Assembly (NCBI RefSeq): GCF_019345465.1 | Contig: NZ_JAHKRC010000006.1 | Location: 248,001-312,000 of the forward strand | DNA: 64,000 nucleotides | Source: Pseudomonas sp. NKUCC02_KPG | Lineage (GTDB): Bacteria; Pseudomonadota; Gammaproteobacteria; Pseudomonadales; Pseudomonadaceae | Direction of reading: 5' to 3' | Shown here: one piece after another, positions 9,202 through 18,300 of the stretch | How positions within the stretch are numbered: the first letter of the stretch is position 1 | How the letters are laid out: each line of letters begins with the position of its first letter | Notes under the pieces: model-generated | Told to the model about the DNA's origin: nothing | Database searches by the model: none | Seen by the model: only the letters and a program-made list of their open reading frames with translations | Made by a program: the position numbers and the translations under genes

Positions 9202-9609
9202 ATGCGTAAGAGAAGTGACCCGCCGACCCGAATGACCTACTTGGGCATGATCATCTCGATGCCGTTCATCTTCGGGCTAGCGCTCTGGATGCAAGGTGAT
9301 CTGACGCCCCAGACAGCCACCCTCACCCTCACCGTGACCGGGCTTCTCTATCTGAACCTTCGCTGGATCCAAGACTTCTTCCGCGCCGGCTGGCAGCAAG
9401 ACTTCGAGCATAAGCTCGCTCACACCCACGCAGAGCTCGCCCGCAAAGATCTCACCGCGAAAGAACGTCGTCGGCTGGAGCATTACCGGGACCAGTTGCC
9501 CAATCGCTTTCACCTGGTCACCTCTCCGGACGAAACGTACCGCACGGTCAAGGTTATCGGCGTCGCGCTCAAAGCTGCCGCTACTGTCCTGAAGAATTTC
9601 TCGCGTTAA
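9202..9609 (+). CDS. Small inner-membrane protein with two helices
   Basis: A 135-residue protein. Two hydrophobic segments lie near residues 12-32 and 38-60, followed by a charged cytoplasmic helical tail (AELARKDLTAKERRR), which is amphipathic. It is divergent from the cyclase-like cluster. Small two-helix membrane proteins are common effectors or immunity proteins next to signalling genes, but nothing specific is seen here. Its last codons (NFSR and stop) lie inside a 21-bp sequence that recurs at 23910, so the gene end coincides with a possible island boundary. Confidence 0.55.
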   Translation: MRKRSDPPTRMTYLGMIISMPFIFGLALWMQGDLTPQTATLTLTVTGLLYLNLRWIQDFFRAGWQQDFEHKLAHTHAELARKDLTAKERRRLEHYRDQLPNRFHLVTSPDETYRTVKVIGVALKAAATVLKNFSR

Positions 9610-9615
9610 GCCTGC
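9595..9615. repeat. Left copy of boundary repeat 1 (21 bp)
   Basis: This 21-nt stretch, containing the stop codon of the membrane-protein gene, recurs at 23910-23930 with a single mismatch (TTAAGCCTGC here, GTAAGCCTGC there). Overlap with a gene 3' end is typical of integration sites. No integrase gene is visible between the copies. Confidence 0.5.
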
Positions 9616-9729
9616 TCAGTGAGCCCCCTTCGGACGCCCGCTCCAGGGCGTCCACCAATTCGTCCGACGCATCCCGTAGCCTACGATTCTCCCTCCCGTC
9701 ATCCGAGTCGAGCTGAAACTCGCGAGCAT

Positions 9730-9948
9730 GGCGAAGAGATGACGCGTAAATCCAAGCCTGGATTACCCCGCCTGTTTGATCGCCCCAAGTACCGCCAACG
9801 TAATGTGATCGAGCGTATGTTCGGTTGGCTGAAAGAGAACCGCCGACTTGTGACACGCGTCGACAAGCTCGCAAAAAGTTATGGTGCGATGGTTTAGCTG
9901 GCTTGTGTCATGCGGTGTCTGCGAAACCTTTTTTCAGACAGAGCTTAG
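9730..9948 (+). pseudogene. IS5-family transposase C-terminal remnant
   Basis: The frame gives LPRLFDRPKYRQRNVIERM, then FGWLKENRRLVTRVDKLAKS, then YGAMV, a TAG stop, and LACVMRCLRNLFSDRA followed by the natural stop at 9948. This is the C-terminal end of an IS5/IS1031-type DDE transposase including the catalytic Glu region (ERMFGWLKENRR). The in-frame TAG at 9895-9897 and the absence of the rest of the gene show it is dead. It sits between the two left boundary repeats and accounts for most of their larger separation compared with the right side. Confidence 0.8.
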
Positions 9949-10420
9949 GAGTGTCCTGGAAACTAGCTCTATGAACACAAATCGATGAACAGGCGAGTTA
10001 ATTCCGAGAATATTGAATCTGTAATGTCGGGCCCGCGAGCCACTTATGAACATCTGACATCGCCCACATGTTAAATAACATTGGCTATCTGCCAAGGACG
10101 CATGTTGGTCTAGATTTAATCGTTCAAAGCGCCGCATTCGAACCCAGTTCGAGGACATGCTTTAGGCATCTCCACTCGAGAGCCATACCACTGAAGTTTT
10201 TTTGATTTTAATTTGCCATCACTGAATTGCTAGCCTAGGGTTCCTCATTACACTGGGCATACTTGGTCACAGACGGCACGCAGGCCTCTCACGAGGAATA
10301 CCAAATTAGTGTGCTTCGCCAACCTTGAGCTCTTTAGTGTCCAAGTTGCGGTTGATTTCAATCAGTTTTTTGGCAAGCGGACTGCCAATCAGGCCCGCTT
10401 ATTAACGCAAGGAGCATCTC
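9949..10420. other. Intergenic region before the large operon
   Basis: A gap of 472 bp. It contains boundary repeat 2 at 9972-9992 and presumably the promoter of the operon starting at 10421; a T-rich tract lies at about 10197-10215. I see no gene here. Confidence 0.4.
9972..9992. repeat. Left copy of boundary repeat 2 (21 bp)
   Basis: The segment around AAATCGATGAACAG recurs at 23995-24015 with one mismatch (TGAACA followed by C here, by T there). Together with repeat 1 it brackets the large operon in the same order on both sides. Confidence 0.5.
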
Positions 10421-10807
10421 ATGGTAGGCAAGGTCACTGTTTTCAACAGCTACAACGAAACTATCTCAAAACTGCTAATCGCCAACAACGACGCAGGCCC
10501 CATCGCAGGCTGGTCAACTGGCACCAACCCGCCGCTATACACTCCATCGGCACTGAGCGTGAAGCGCTCGAAGTATCCCTCGACGGATAACACGGCCGTA
10601 TTCTCTTACGGCGACAACGTGCTAGTTTTCCCATGGGCCAGCCGAACCGGTAATACCACGGTCAATATCCCAGTCGATACGAGCCTCGATGACGACCTGA
10701 TTCTGTATCTCACGCAGAACCAAGCGATCCTGCTTACGGCGCGTGGAGTCGTGCTCAAAATCACCTCGATCACCACCAGTTTGAGCGCTCAAGCCGCTCA
10801 ACACTGA
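10421..10807 (+). CDS. Small beta-rich protein, paralogue of the last gene of the operon
   Basis: A 128-residue protein with an AAGGAG site just upstream of the ATG. There is no signal peptide and no Cys; the sequence alternates polar and hydrophobic residues, suggesting a beta sandwich. It aligns almost without gaps to the protein at 22564-22917: DDLILY is at residues 91-96 in both, followed by LLTARG here and LLTTRG there, and a YGDN/FGDN motif lies near residue 60 in both. It is the first gene of a co-directional block of six. Function unknown. Such small soluble beta proteins can be lectin-like, inclusion-forming or pore-forming, but nothing in the sequence decides this. Confidence 0.7.
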   Translation: MVGKVTVFNSYNETISKLLIANNDAGPIAGWSTGTNPPLYTPSALSVKRSKYPSTDNTAVFSYGDNVLVFPWASRTGNTTVNIPVDTSLDDDLILYLTQNQAILLTARGVVLKITSITTSLSAQAAQH

Positions 10808-10826
10808 CGGCCCAGATAACCGTGCG

Positions 10827-10846
10827 CCGCGATCACCTAATCGCGG
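10827..10846. repeat. Hairpin between first and second operon genes
   Basis: CCGCGAT at 10827-10833 pairs with ATCGCGG at 10840-10846 across a 6-nt loop. No T-tract follows, so it may reduce rather than stop transcription into the giant genes, or protect the upstream message. A higher level of the small first product would fit, but this is inference. Confidence 0.45.
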
Positions 10847-10980
10847 TTCACTGCCCACGGCAGGGTGATTGAAGACGCCATTTGCTCATGCAGATCGAAA
10901 GCGATGCCGTTTCAGGCAACCGCTTCGCTTTAGCACACAGGGTTTGATGCGGTATCAGCTCGACGGAGATCGTGTATCCG

Positions 10981-13900
10981 ATGGAACGGAAAACTGACCT
11001 GATCTTCACGAAAATTGCGTACGTCGACGGCTTCGCGCTGTATTCGACAGTATGTCCATCTGCTGTCCGGATGGGCTTCCTGCTGTTGCCGGGCGGTCCT
11101 GACCTTGCTCCTTCCGAGTTAACGCTGTTGCAGGCTTGGCAGCAGTCGGGGTACTTCCTGTTTTATTCCGCGTCACAATCAGAGCCGCTTAACCCGTCCT
11201 CTATCGTGGTGGCGCTCGGGATCAATGAGCCTTACCACACCGTACGAGGCGTGGCGTGGCTGATCCAAACCCCGCCACAGCAATGGGCCTACGTTAAGGT
11301 ACCTCTGCTGCAGATGTCACCAGACAGCGGAAAAGTCGGAAGCTCCAACGGCGTTCTTCCGTTCGGTCATGTCGAATTGTTCCTGCCGAGCGGTACGCCA
11401 TTGAAGCTGCTCCCGGACGTTGGAAAAGCCAGTTTCGCCGGCAGCGGTATTGGACTGCGTCGTCATGGCGATCAGGGTACGCCACTGGTACCAGACAACT
11501 TCACGGTATCCCTATCGTTTGACCCGGCCTCTCCTGGACTGTTGAGTTATACATCACTTTGGGATGCATACGATTTATTCGGGGTGTTCGCGGATGACCC
11601 ACAAGCCGATGGTTTTCCGGGGGGAGAGTTGCGCTATTTTTACGTGGATCCGCAGACGCAAGGATTCAAGCAACTGCGCTATCCTGTCTTGCCCCCCCTG
11701 CCCCAAAGCGACTGGCCGTTGCTCGCCTTCGACTGTGAGATGGACCCGCTCGCCCCGCTTGATGGTGCGCGAACTCGCTTCCTGTTTCAGTCGCAACCAC
11801 TTGACGAGCTGGTGTCGACAGTCGCCCGAACCGTAACGGGCGAACTCGTTACGATGGTCCCGATTGCTCCGAAGACCGGGGCGCGGGCAGGGCTCTATCC
11901 AGCGGCACGGCCCGGCAGTGGCAACTCACCTGCGGCCTATCTCGCGCCATTGGGGCCGTTCCTGCTGACAGTGCCGCGCGGCATGGCAAAGCTATCGTGC
12001 GGCATGCTCGGTACCGAGTATCTGCGTGTTGCAAGTGGTGATGTCATCGAGTTCCTTCCTTCGATGCCGGCGTGTTCGAGATCGTTTGGCACAACCCACC
12101 TCAGCCGGCAACCGTTGACCTTGGGGGACGAGACCAGACCGGTTCTCGAAGGACCTTATTCGACATCCTGGGTACGCATTCGCCCGGGGTCGACACCAGC
12201 AACGCGCGGTTATTATGCGCAACCGGGCGCTTCGGTGAGTTTTGGCCGCGGAGCGGTGGCCATAGATATGTACTACCCATCGGCCGTGTCATCTCTGGTC
12301 TCGACGCTTGAGTCACCAACGGCCGACGATAATAGCTCTGAAGCATTTCCGATGGTGTTCTACGGTGGCGTTTTCGCGCTGGCCGATTGCGACGTTCAAG
12401 ATGGCGCATGCTTGACCAGCTACGAAAAACAGGTGATTGCCTGCCTCCGTGGCTCTCTGATTCGTGGCAGCGCACCTGCCTCTCCCCTTTTCATCAGCGA
12501 ACAGGGCACGCAATTGCCAGGTGCCCGCACCGCAACACCGCAGGGAATGTTGGTTCAAACCAACACGGCCGCGTTCTTGTCGGAGCTCAAGGGCACTGCA
12601 ATTCCAGAGATCGGCACATGGCGTTCGCTGGTACTTGCACGCTACGGCGAGCAGACGCTGTCGTTCGACGCAGATCAGGCAACCGGTGTGGTGGACGCGC
12701 ATCTGGCAAGCACGCTAATGCGCGAACAACTGTTTCTTGTCGTCAACGATTGGGAGCGATTCCCGTACATCAGTCGCTTGATCGAGGTCGCCGGCTTTAA
12801 CTTCGAAATTGCGCGCGCGCCAGGCGCAACCACCGGCCGAGACACTGTTCTGGTATTCAAGTATGCAACCACGCAGAGCCTCGCCGATCTGATCAGTGCA
12901 CCAGAAGGTTGGGCAGATACCGACTATTTTATCGGCAACCCCGCAAGCGTGAGGTACGCACAGCTCAAGCTGCAAGAGGCCCTGAACATTGCGCAAAGTG
13001 CGCGTCGCGATACCGACGATCCGTTCTCCGACTTCCGCATCCGGGCTATGGACCCTTCCTGGACCGGTATGCTTGCATTCAACGCACCGATTAACGGCAA
13101 CGGTATGCCGGAAGATCTGCAGATGCTGTTGGCCGGCATCGATGGACAGTTAACCGCCCACCACTTCGGCGTACAAACCAACCGAATTGGCGACGGCGCG
13201 GACCACGAACCAGAGATACTCGAAAGCTCCTTGTTCGGCGTAATCTACCACCACACGAAAGACACCCAATCATCGCCCTCTGGGGATAACCAAACAGACT
13301 ACGCATTCGTTGTTCAGGAACTTGCAGTCGCGATCAACAAGTCGATCGTCACCCAGTTCCACTGCCGGGTCGGCATGACAATCCAAAGGCTGTTCGGCCG
13401 TGAGGTAAGGCTTGGGGGATCAACTCCCAACCGAGGGATGGTACCGAACACAGTGGTAGTGGCGGGCCGTTATCAGAAGCGTGGCGACGTCGGCACAGTA
13501 ACGTTCAACGACGGGGAGCATGGCAGATTCGAGTTCAATCCTGACGGCTCACACATCCGCGTGATCGATAGCCTACTGATCAACGGCGCAACGCTTGTAC
13601 CGGTCTCAACGCACGACACATCCCGGGACACGTCCGTGAATACCGACACCGTGATTGCCTCGCGTTTTGCCTTAAGCGGTACGCTCACCTTCGCAGCAAA
13701 TCCCTTTCCCGGTGTGGAGGGGCTCGACCTGTACTCGTACGGTGCGGGAAACGCTGGTGTTGAGCTGAGCAACCTCGCGTTCAAAATCACCTGCAGCCTC
13801 AATGCGGAAGGCGCGCGTATCGGCCCACCTCAAATCGCGCCTGACCTATCCGAGCTCATGGCCGCTGACGATCGCAACGGACTACGCACGGGTGCACTGG

Positions 13901-14511
13901 CGCGCATGCTGCCGCTTAAGCTCCAGGCCATCCTGCATAACGAGGCCGGACTCGACATTAGTGCGCTCGGAGCGCTGCCTGTTCAGGTGCCGATGCTGAC
14001 TGGAGTCGAGACGAGTGTGCCAGTAGTGGCCATACCCAATGCGGGTTCATCCGTCGCCGGTGGCGTCAATACGATCAAGACCCAGGTGGCGTATATCGCT
14101 TCGAAGCCGCAATACGCACTGCAATTTTCACTGCCGCTGGGCTCCCTTGGAGCGTTGGCGGATGCGCACGCCACGCTCGACGCGTCCCTCATCGTCGCCT
14201 GGGGACCTAGCACCTACACGCCCGACGACGATGGCGCTGCGCTGTTTGTACTGCTTCCGCAGGTCACCGCAGGCGCATTCGGATTCAATCTGCAGGGCCT
14301 ACTGAAAACCACATTCTCAGCGGCCAACCTTGGGCTGGTGAAAACAAATGAAGGGCCCGCTTATGTGCTGATGTTCAACAACGTGGCACTGAGTGTGTTT
14401 GGTATCACGCTTCCGCCGAAGGTTCTCACCGATTTCATCCTGTTTGCGGACGCCAGAAATCCTGGCGGCGGCAATCTGGGTTGGAGTCTTGCAGCCACGC
14501 AGACGTCATGA
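10981..14511 (+). CDS. Giant protein of about 1,176 residues, function unknown
   Basis: The frame opens at GTG 10972; ATG 10981 is preferred because GGAG at 10965-10968 is only three bases from the GTG. There is no signal peptide and no membrane helix. The protein is rich in Gly, Pro, Ser, Thr and alternating hydrophobics, typical of a large beta-rich structural or surface-acting protein. The C-terminal 250 residues (from about LTFAANPFPGVEG) resemble in style the proteins encoded downstream. No Walker, protease or glycosidase motif is evident. The stop overlaps the next ATG (ATGA), so translation is coupled. I do not recognise the family; a DUF6603-like relationship came to mind but cannot be verified by eye. 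Coding is certain from length and frame. Confidence 0.75.
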   Translation: MERKTDLIFTKIAYVDGFALYSTVCPSAVRMGFLLLPGGPDLAPSELTLLQAWQQSGYFLFYSASQSEPLNPSSIVVALGINEPYHTVRGVAWLIQTPPQQWAYVKVPLLQMSPDSGKVGSSNGVLPFGHVELFLPSGTPLKLLPDVGKASFAGSGIGLRRHGDQGTPLVPDNFTVSLSFDPASPGLLSYTSLWDAYDLFGVFADDPQADGFPGGELRYFYVDPQTQGFKQLRYPVLPPLPQSDWPLLAFDCEMDPLAPLDGARTRFLFQSQPLDELVSTVARTVTGELVTMVPIAPKTGARAGLYPAARPGSGNSPAAYLAPLGPFLLTVPRGMAKLSCGMLGTEYLRVASGDVIEFLPSMPACSRSFGTTHLSRQPLTLGDETRPVLEGPYSTSWVRIRPGSTPATRGYYAQPGASVSFGRGAVAIDMYYPSAVSSLVSTLESPTADDNSSEAFPMVFYGGVFALADCDVQDGACLTSYEKQVIACLRGSLIRGSAPASPLFISEQGTQLPGARTATPQGMLVQTNTAAFLSELKGTAIPEIGTWRSLVLARYGEQTLSFDADQATGVVDAHLASTLMREQLFLVVNDWERFPYISRLIEVAGFNFEIARAPGATTGRDTVLVFKYATTQSLADLISAPEGWADTDYFIGNPASVRYAQLKLQEALNIAQSARRDTDDPFSDFRIRAMDPSWTGMLAFNAPINGNGMPEDLQMLLAGIDGQLTAHHFGVQTNRIGDGADHEPEILESSLFGVIYHHTKDTQSSPSGDNQTDYAFVVQELAVAINKSIVTQFHCRVGMTIQRLFGREVRLGGSTPNRGMVPNTVVVAGRYQKRGDVGTVTFNDGEHGRFEFNPDGSHIRVIDSLLINGATLVPVSTHDTSRDTSVNTDTVIASRFALSGTLTFAANPFPGVEGLDLYSYGAGNAGVELSNLAFKITCSLNAEGARIGPPQIAPDLSELMAADDRNGLRTGALARMLPLKLQAILHNEAGLDISALGALPVQVPMLTGVETSVPVVAIPNAGSSVAGGVNTIKTQVAYIASKPQYALQFSLPLGSLGALADAHATLDASLIVAWGPSTYTPDDDGAALFVLLPQVTAGAFGFNLQGLLKTTFSAANLGLVKTNEGPAYVLMFNNVALSVFGITLPPKVLTDFILFADARNPGGGNLGWSLAATQTS

Positions 14512-14909
14512 AACTCGACGATCCCATACTCGCCGCACGCAGTATCCGTGCCCTGATGAGGGCACTCAACGACTTCTACGGCTGGAGCCTACCGATCAAG
14601 GTGCCGGTTGACTCGCCTCTCGCCGGGCTGTGGGCGGTTGCCATCACTGTGCAGAAGGACCCGGTATCCGGCGTGCTTTACATCGCGAACGGCAGCACGG
14701 CCTATCCGCTAACAGAGATCCTGGAAGGAGCCGTCGACGCGCAGGTTCTCACCAGCGACGCCCAGGCGTTGCCCATCGGTTACATCACCCACCGTAGCGT
14801 TAAGGCAAGGAGAAACAAGCATGAGCAAGCCGTCAGCAAAATCACCACAAACAAAAGCGCCCGCAAGCAAACCGCCAGCAAACCGCCCGGTCGCCCTGGT
14901 AAAGGATGA
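14508..14909 (+). CDS. Small protein between the giant genes (133 residues)
   Basis: Starts at ATG 14508, overlapping the previous stop as ATGA. The first 100 residues are ordinary globular sequence (LDDPILAARSIRALMRALND near the start). The last 30 are Lys, Arg, Ser and Thr-rich and are read from the segment that also encodes the start of the next gene in another frame (89-bp overlap). That long overlap suggests either that the true C-terminus is this basic tail, or that a frameshift once joined the two frames. Function unknown. Confidence 0.6.
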   Translation: MKLDDPILAARSIRALMRALNDFYGWSLPIKVPVDSPLAGLWAVAITVQKDPVSGVLYIANGSTAYPLTEILEGAVDAQVLTSDAQALPIGYITHRSVKARRNKHEQAVSKITTNKSARKQTASKPPGRPGKG

Positions 14910-15351
14910 TCCACCCGCTACGAAACTAGTCTTTGGCCTCAACTTTGATCTCCACGGGACGATGGTGCCGGTGTCAACAGACGACATCTCCAAGATGAAG
15001 ACTGAAGGCATCGACTTCACGCTACCGGAGCCCGTCGACCTCGGTACGCTCAACGACTTCACGGCCTGGTTTAACAAGCAGTTCGGAGTGAATATTCCAA
15101 GTGCCGATCAACTGCCAGCACCGCTCGACAAGATAATCGGAAAGCTTGCAACGCTAGACGTTGCGGTTGAACAGTTCCATATAAAGGTGCCGGGTACAGC
15201 ATCCAAAGATCAGAACAAATTGTTCACCCTGGCCATGTCGGCAATCTGGCCGGACGGTGAGGGGATTGATCTGATTCCCGGCGTATTGTCCATCCAAGGC
15301 GCGGTATTCGGTGCAACCAACGAATCACCGAAATCGAAATCAAACGGCTGA
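14821..15351 (+). CDS. 176-residue protein with disordered basic N-terminus
   Basis: The start ATG at 14821 follows AAGGAG with good spacing. The first 30 residues are Lys, Pro, Ala and Ser-rich and probably disordered. The rest is mixed alpha/beta, containing IDFTLPEPVDLGTLNDF and a segment near the C-terminus (LIPGVLSIQGAVFG) of beta character. It ends 14 bp before the giant 2,390-residue gene. Its style matches the C-terminal part of the 1,176-residue protein, so it may be a detachable domain of the same assembly. No known family recognised. Confidence 0.65.
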   Translation: MSKPSAKSPQTKAPASKPPANRPVALVKDDPPATKLVFGLNFDLHGTMVPVSTDDISKMKTEGIDFTLPEPVDLGTLNDFTAWFNKQFGVNIPSADQLPAPLDKIIGKLATLDVAVEQFHIKVPGTASKDQNKLFTLAMSAIWPDGEGIDLIPGVLSIQGAVFGATNESPKSKSNG

Positions 15352-15365
15352 CACGAGCCCTGCCC

Positions 15366-18300
15366 ATGACGCGATTCACGCTAGACGTACAAGCCACCCT
15401 CCAGTTGCCTTCATCATTCGATGTTGCGGCTGCTGGTGCCAATGCGGCAGGTTATGGCCTGCAGTTCGGCTTTGCAGTCGGCGACGGCCCCACACAATTC
15501 GTGTTGGGGCCGCAATCGACGCAGCAGCCTATCAGCCTGCGCACGCTCATTGAGCGAATTGCAAAGATGTTGGGCATCGATGCCTTGAAGCAGATCGCAC
15601 ATCTGAGCTCTTCGCTGCCCTGGAGCAAGATCTTTGCTGTAGAGATCGCTCCTTATCTGACGGTTTCAATCGGCGAAGAAACGGCGGTACAACTGGTTGT
15701 GAAGCTCTTCGAAAAGGGCGATTACGGCATTAAACTTGGTGGCAACTATGGCCCTATCACCGTTGAGCCCAACTTCACGGTCTACGACCTGATCGTTGGT
15801 TACGACAAGTCGAAAGGTGGTCTTGACGTGAGCGCCCGGGTTCAGTTCTCCGAACAGGAGTCGTTCAAAAAGCTGCAACGCCTTGAGGCTGGCCAATTAC
15901 ACCGCGGGTTTCCTGGCAGAGTGTTGGCCGGCCTGCAGGAAGATGAAGACAAGAAGACGTCTGTAGTTAGTTATCCGTTTCCAATTCCCTCACAGGGCAC
16001 CAGCAACTTCCAGGTGAAATATCTCGGCCTCGGACAGCGATTTGGGCCGACCGCGGACTTGACGAAGGATGATCCAATCAAAGAGATGTTCAACGAACTT
16101 GAATCGGTGTTCATCACCAACGACCCCCGCAAACTGCTCGAAGGATTCGGTAAGTATTACGACCCGTCGCGTGACTGGTTCGTTGCTGCGCACCTGCTCG
16201 TGCGCGGCTGGGAAATCCGGGCTGTCTTCAATGATCCCGTACTCTATGGGTTGGAGATTACATGCTCGCTCGATCAGTTTGAGGGGCTGCTTTTCGAGAT
16301 CTTGTACCAGAAACTCGGTCCGCATCTAGGCGTCTATTATGGCGCACTGACGATGCCCACCAAGTACCGTCAAATCAACCTCGGCGCTGTGGCGCTCACC
16401 CTGCCCTCGTTCAAAATTTGGATATACACGAACGGAGACTTCAAGGTCAGCGTTGGCTGGCCGCTTGGTTCGGAGTCAATCGGCTTGCAGGTTTACATCT
16501 TCACCGGTGGCTGCGGTTTCTACTTCGGAAAACTTCGAAGCGGCGACAACCCGACAAGCGCAACAATGGCTCTCAAGGCAATCGGTTCGGCGGCGGTCAA
16601 GGACGTTGTAGCCTACAACCCTATCGTGACATTCGGCCTCGCGATGTGGTTCGGGGTTGGACGATCAATAAACGCGGGGCCTTTTTCGGCTTCGCTGTCG
16701 CTGACTGCGCAGGGTACATTCCAGGGTATTCTCGCGTGGCGGGATGCCGCAGGCAGCTCTGTCTCAAGAACTCCCGATTATTATTGGTTTGCCGCCACAG
16801 TCGGCATCGTCGGTCAATTGCAGGGCGAGGTCGACCTCGCCGTCGTCAAGCTATCGGTACTTGTGAGATTGTCAGTCGTGGCCGGCATCGCGTTCGAAAC
16901 CGAATACGGCACGATCATCAACATAACCGCGCGCGTGGATGCCGAAGCACGCATCAAAATCTTCTTTATTACCATCTCGGTGGGCTTCCACACCACGATA
17001 TCAACTAGCTTCGAAATCTCTGGCGGCAAAGCCACCGCAAGTCTAAATGGCCCGCTCAACCCGGCCTTCCATGGCATGAACGACTGGGCACATCGCGGAA
17101 TCGAACACCACGAGCGCAGCTTGCTTGAACATCGCGCCCGCCTGGTCAGCGACGCCGCTTCGGCTGGCCAGCCAACATGGAGTCCCACCGCCACTGCCGG
17201 ACCTGCCGAAGTGGCGCTATCATTCCTGCTTCAACCATCGGTGGTCTACGCCGGAGACGCTGGCAGTGCAGTTGGCATTGCCACGCTGATCATCGGCGCA
17301 CCTGGGGCCGACGCGCCGAATACTACAACTGCACTCGATACACTGCTGACCACGCTGGCGACCTGGCTTCTGCGCACCTGGTCAAACAACAAAGGCAGTT
17401 GGATCGATGTGGTGTCAAACCTTGGCCAGGGTCGTGGTCTGACGCCCGCAGATTGGGACACGAAACTGGAGCACTGCCTGTGCACTGAGGTGAATTTCAC
17501 GCTTAACCCAGTCGATCTAGGCACGGCTGTAGGGGATTGGGCGCTGTTCCCCATGTTCGATTGCCTACAAATGACCTGGGCCGGGAACGATACGCCCGTC
17601 GTGTTCGCTGATCATGCTCGTACCTACGCGGATTACCGCCAGGTCGTCGAAGCATACTTCGCACAGCTTTCGCTCAGCATGCTTACCGATAACCCGGACA
17701 GCCGTGGCGCGCTTCGCTTTGGTACCGCGAATGCAGATTCGCCGAAGGGTCCGTCGCTGACACACTACATCTTCGGAGACTACTTTCTGTTGATATGCCG
17801 TCAAATGGCGAGCAGCCTCGCGGATAGCGAACGGTCTGGCGGTTCCCCAAGCGCACTACCAGACGACGCGTTGGTACGAACATTAGGTGGACTGAGCTCA
17901 CGCTACCTGATGAACGGGATGCGTATCCCTGACCCCGCTACCACCCCGGCCGATTTTACAAAGGTTGACCTGGCGACGCTTGACATCGGCGCAGGCTATG
18001 CACTCAACGGGCAACAGTTCACCGTTACCACGACAAACGGCGCGCAGCCCGCCTCCCTCACGGCGACCCTCTCACTCGCACCAGCCTCGCAGGGCCCGGT
18101 TTTTAAGGTTCCGGTTAAGTTCGCCAATGGTGACAGCAGTGTCACCTCCACCCTGCCGGTGGAGGCCGTACCCCCGGTGCCACGGCCGATCTGGCATCGC
18201 CGCAGCAAACTCCTCGCCGCATCGCCTGATATCAGTATTGCGCCGATTCCAGCGGTGCGCAGCGAAGCAATCTGGTACGCCATTCGGGAGCGCCTTCCGT

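Noticed and set aside
10121..10200. Possible tRNA on the minus strand (a GGGTTCGAA-like T-loop)
   Set aside because: The flanking bases do not form a T-stem or acceptor stem, and no cloverleaf can be built.
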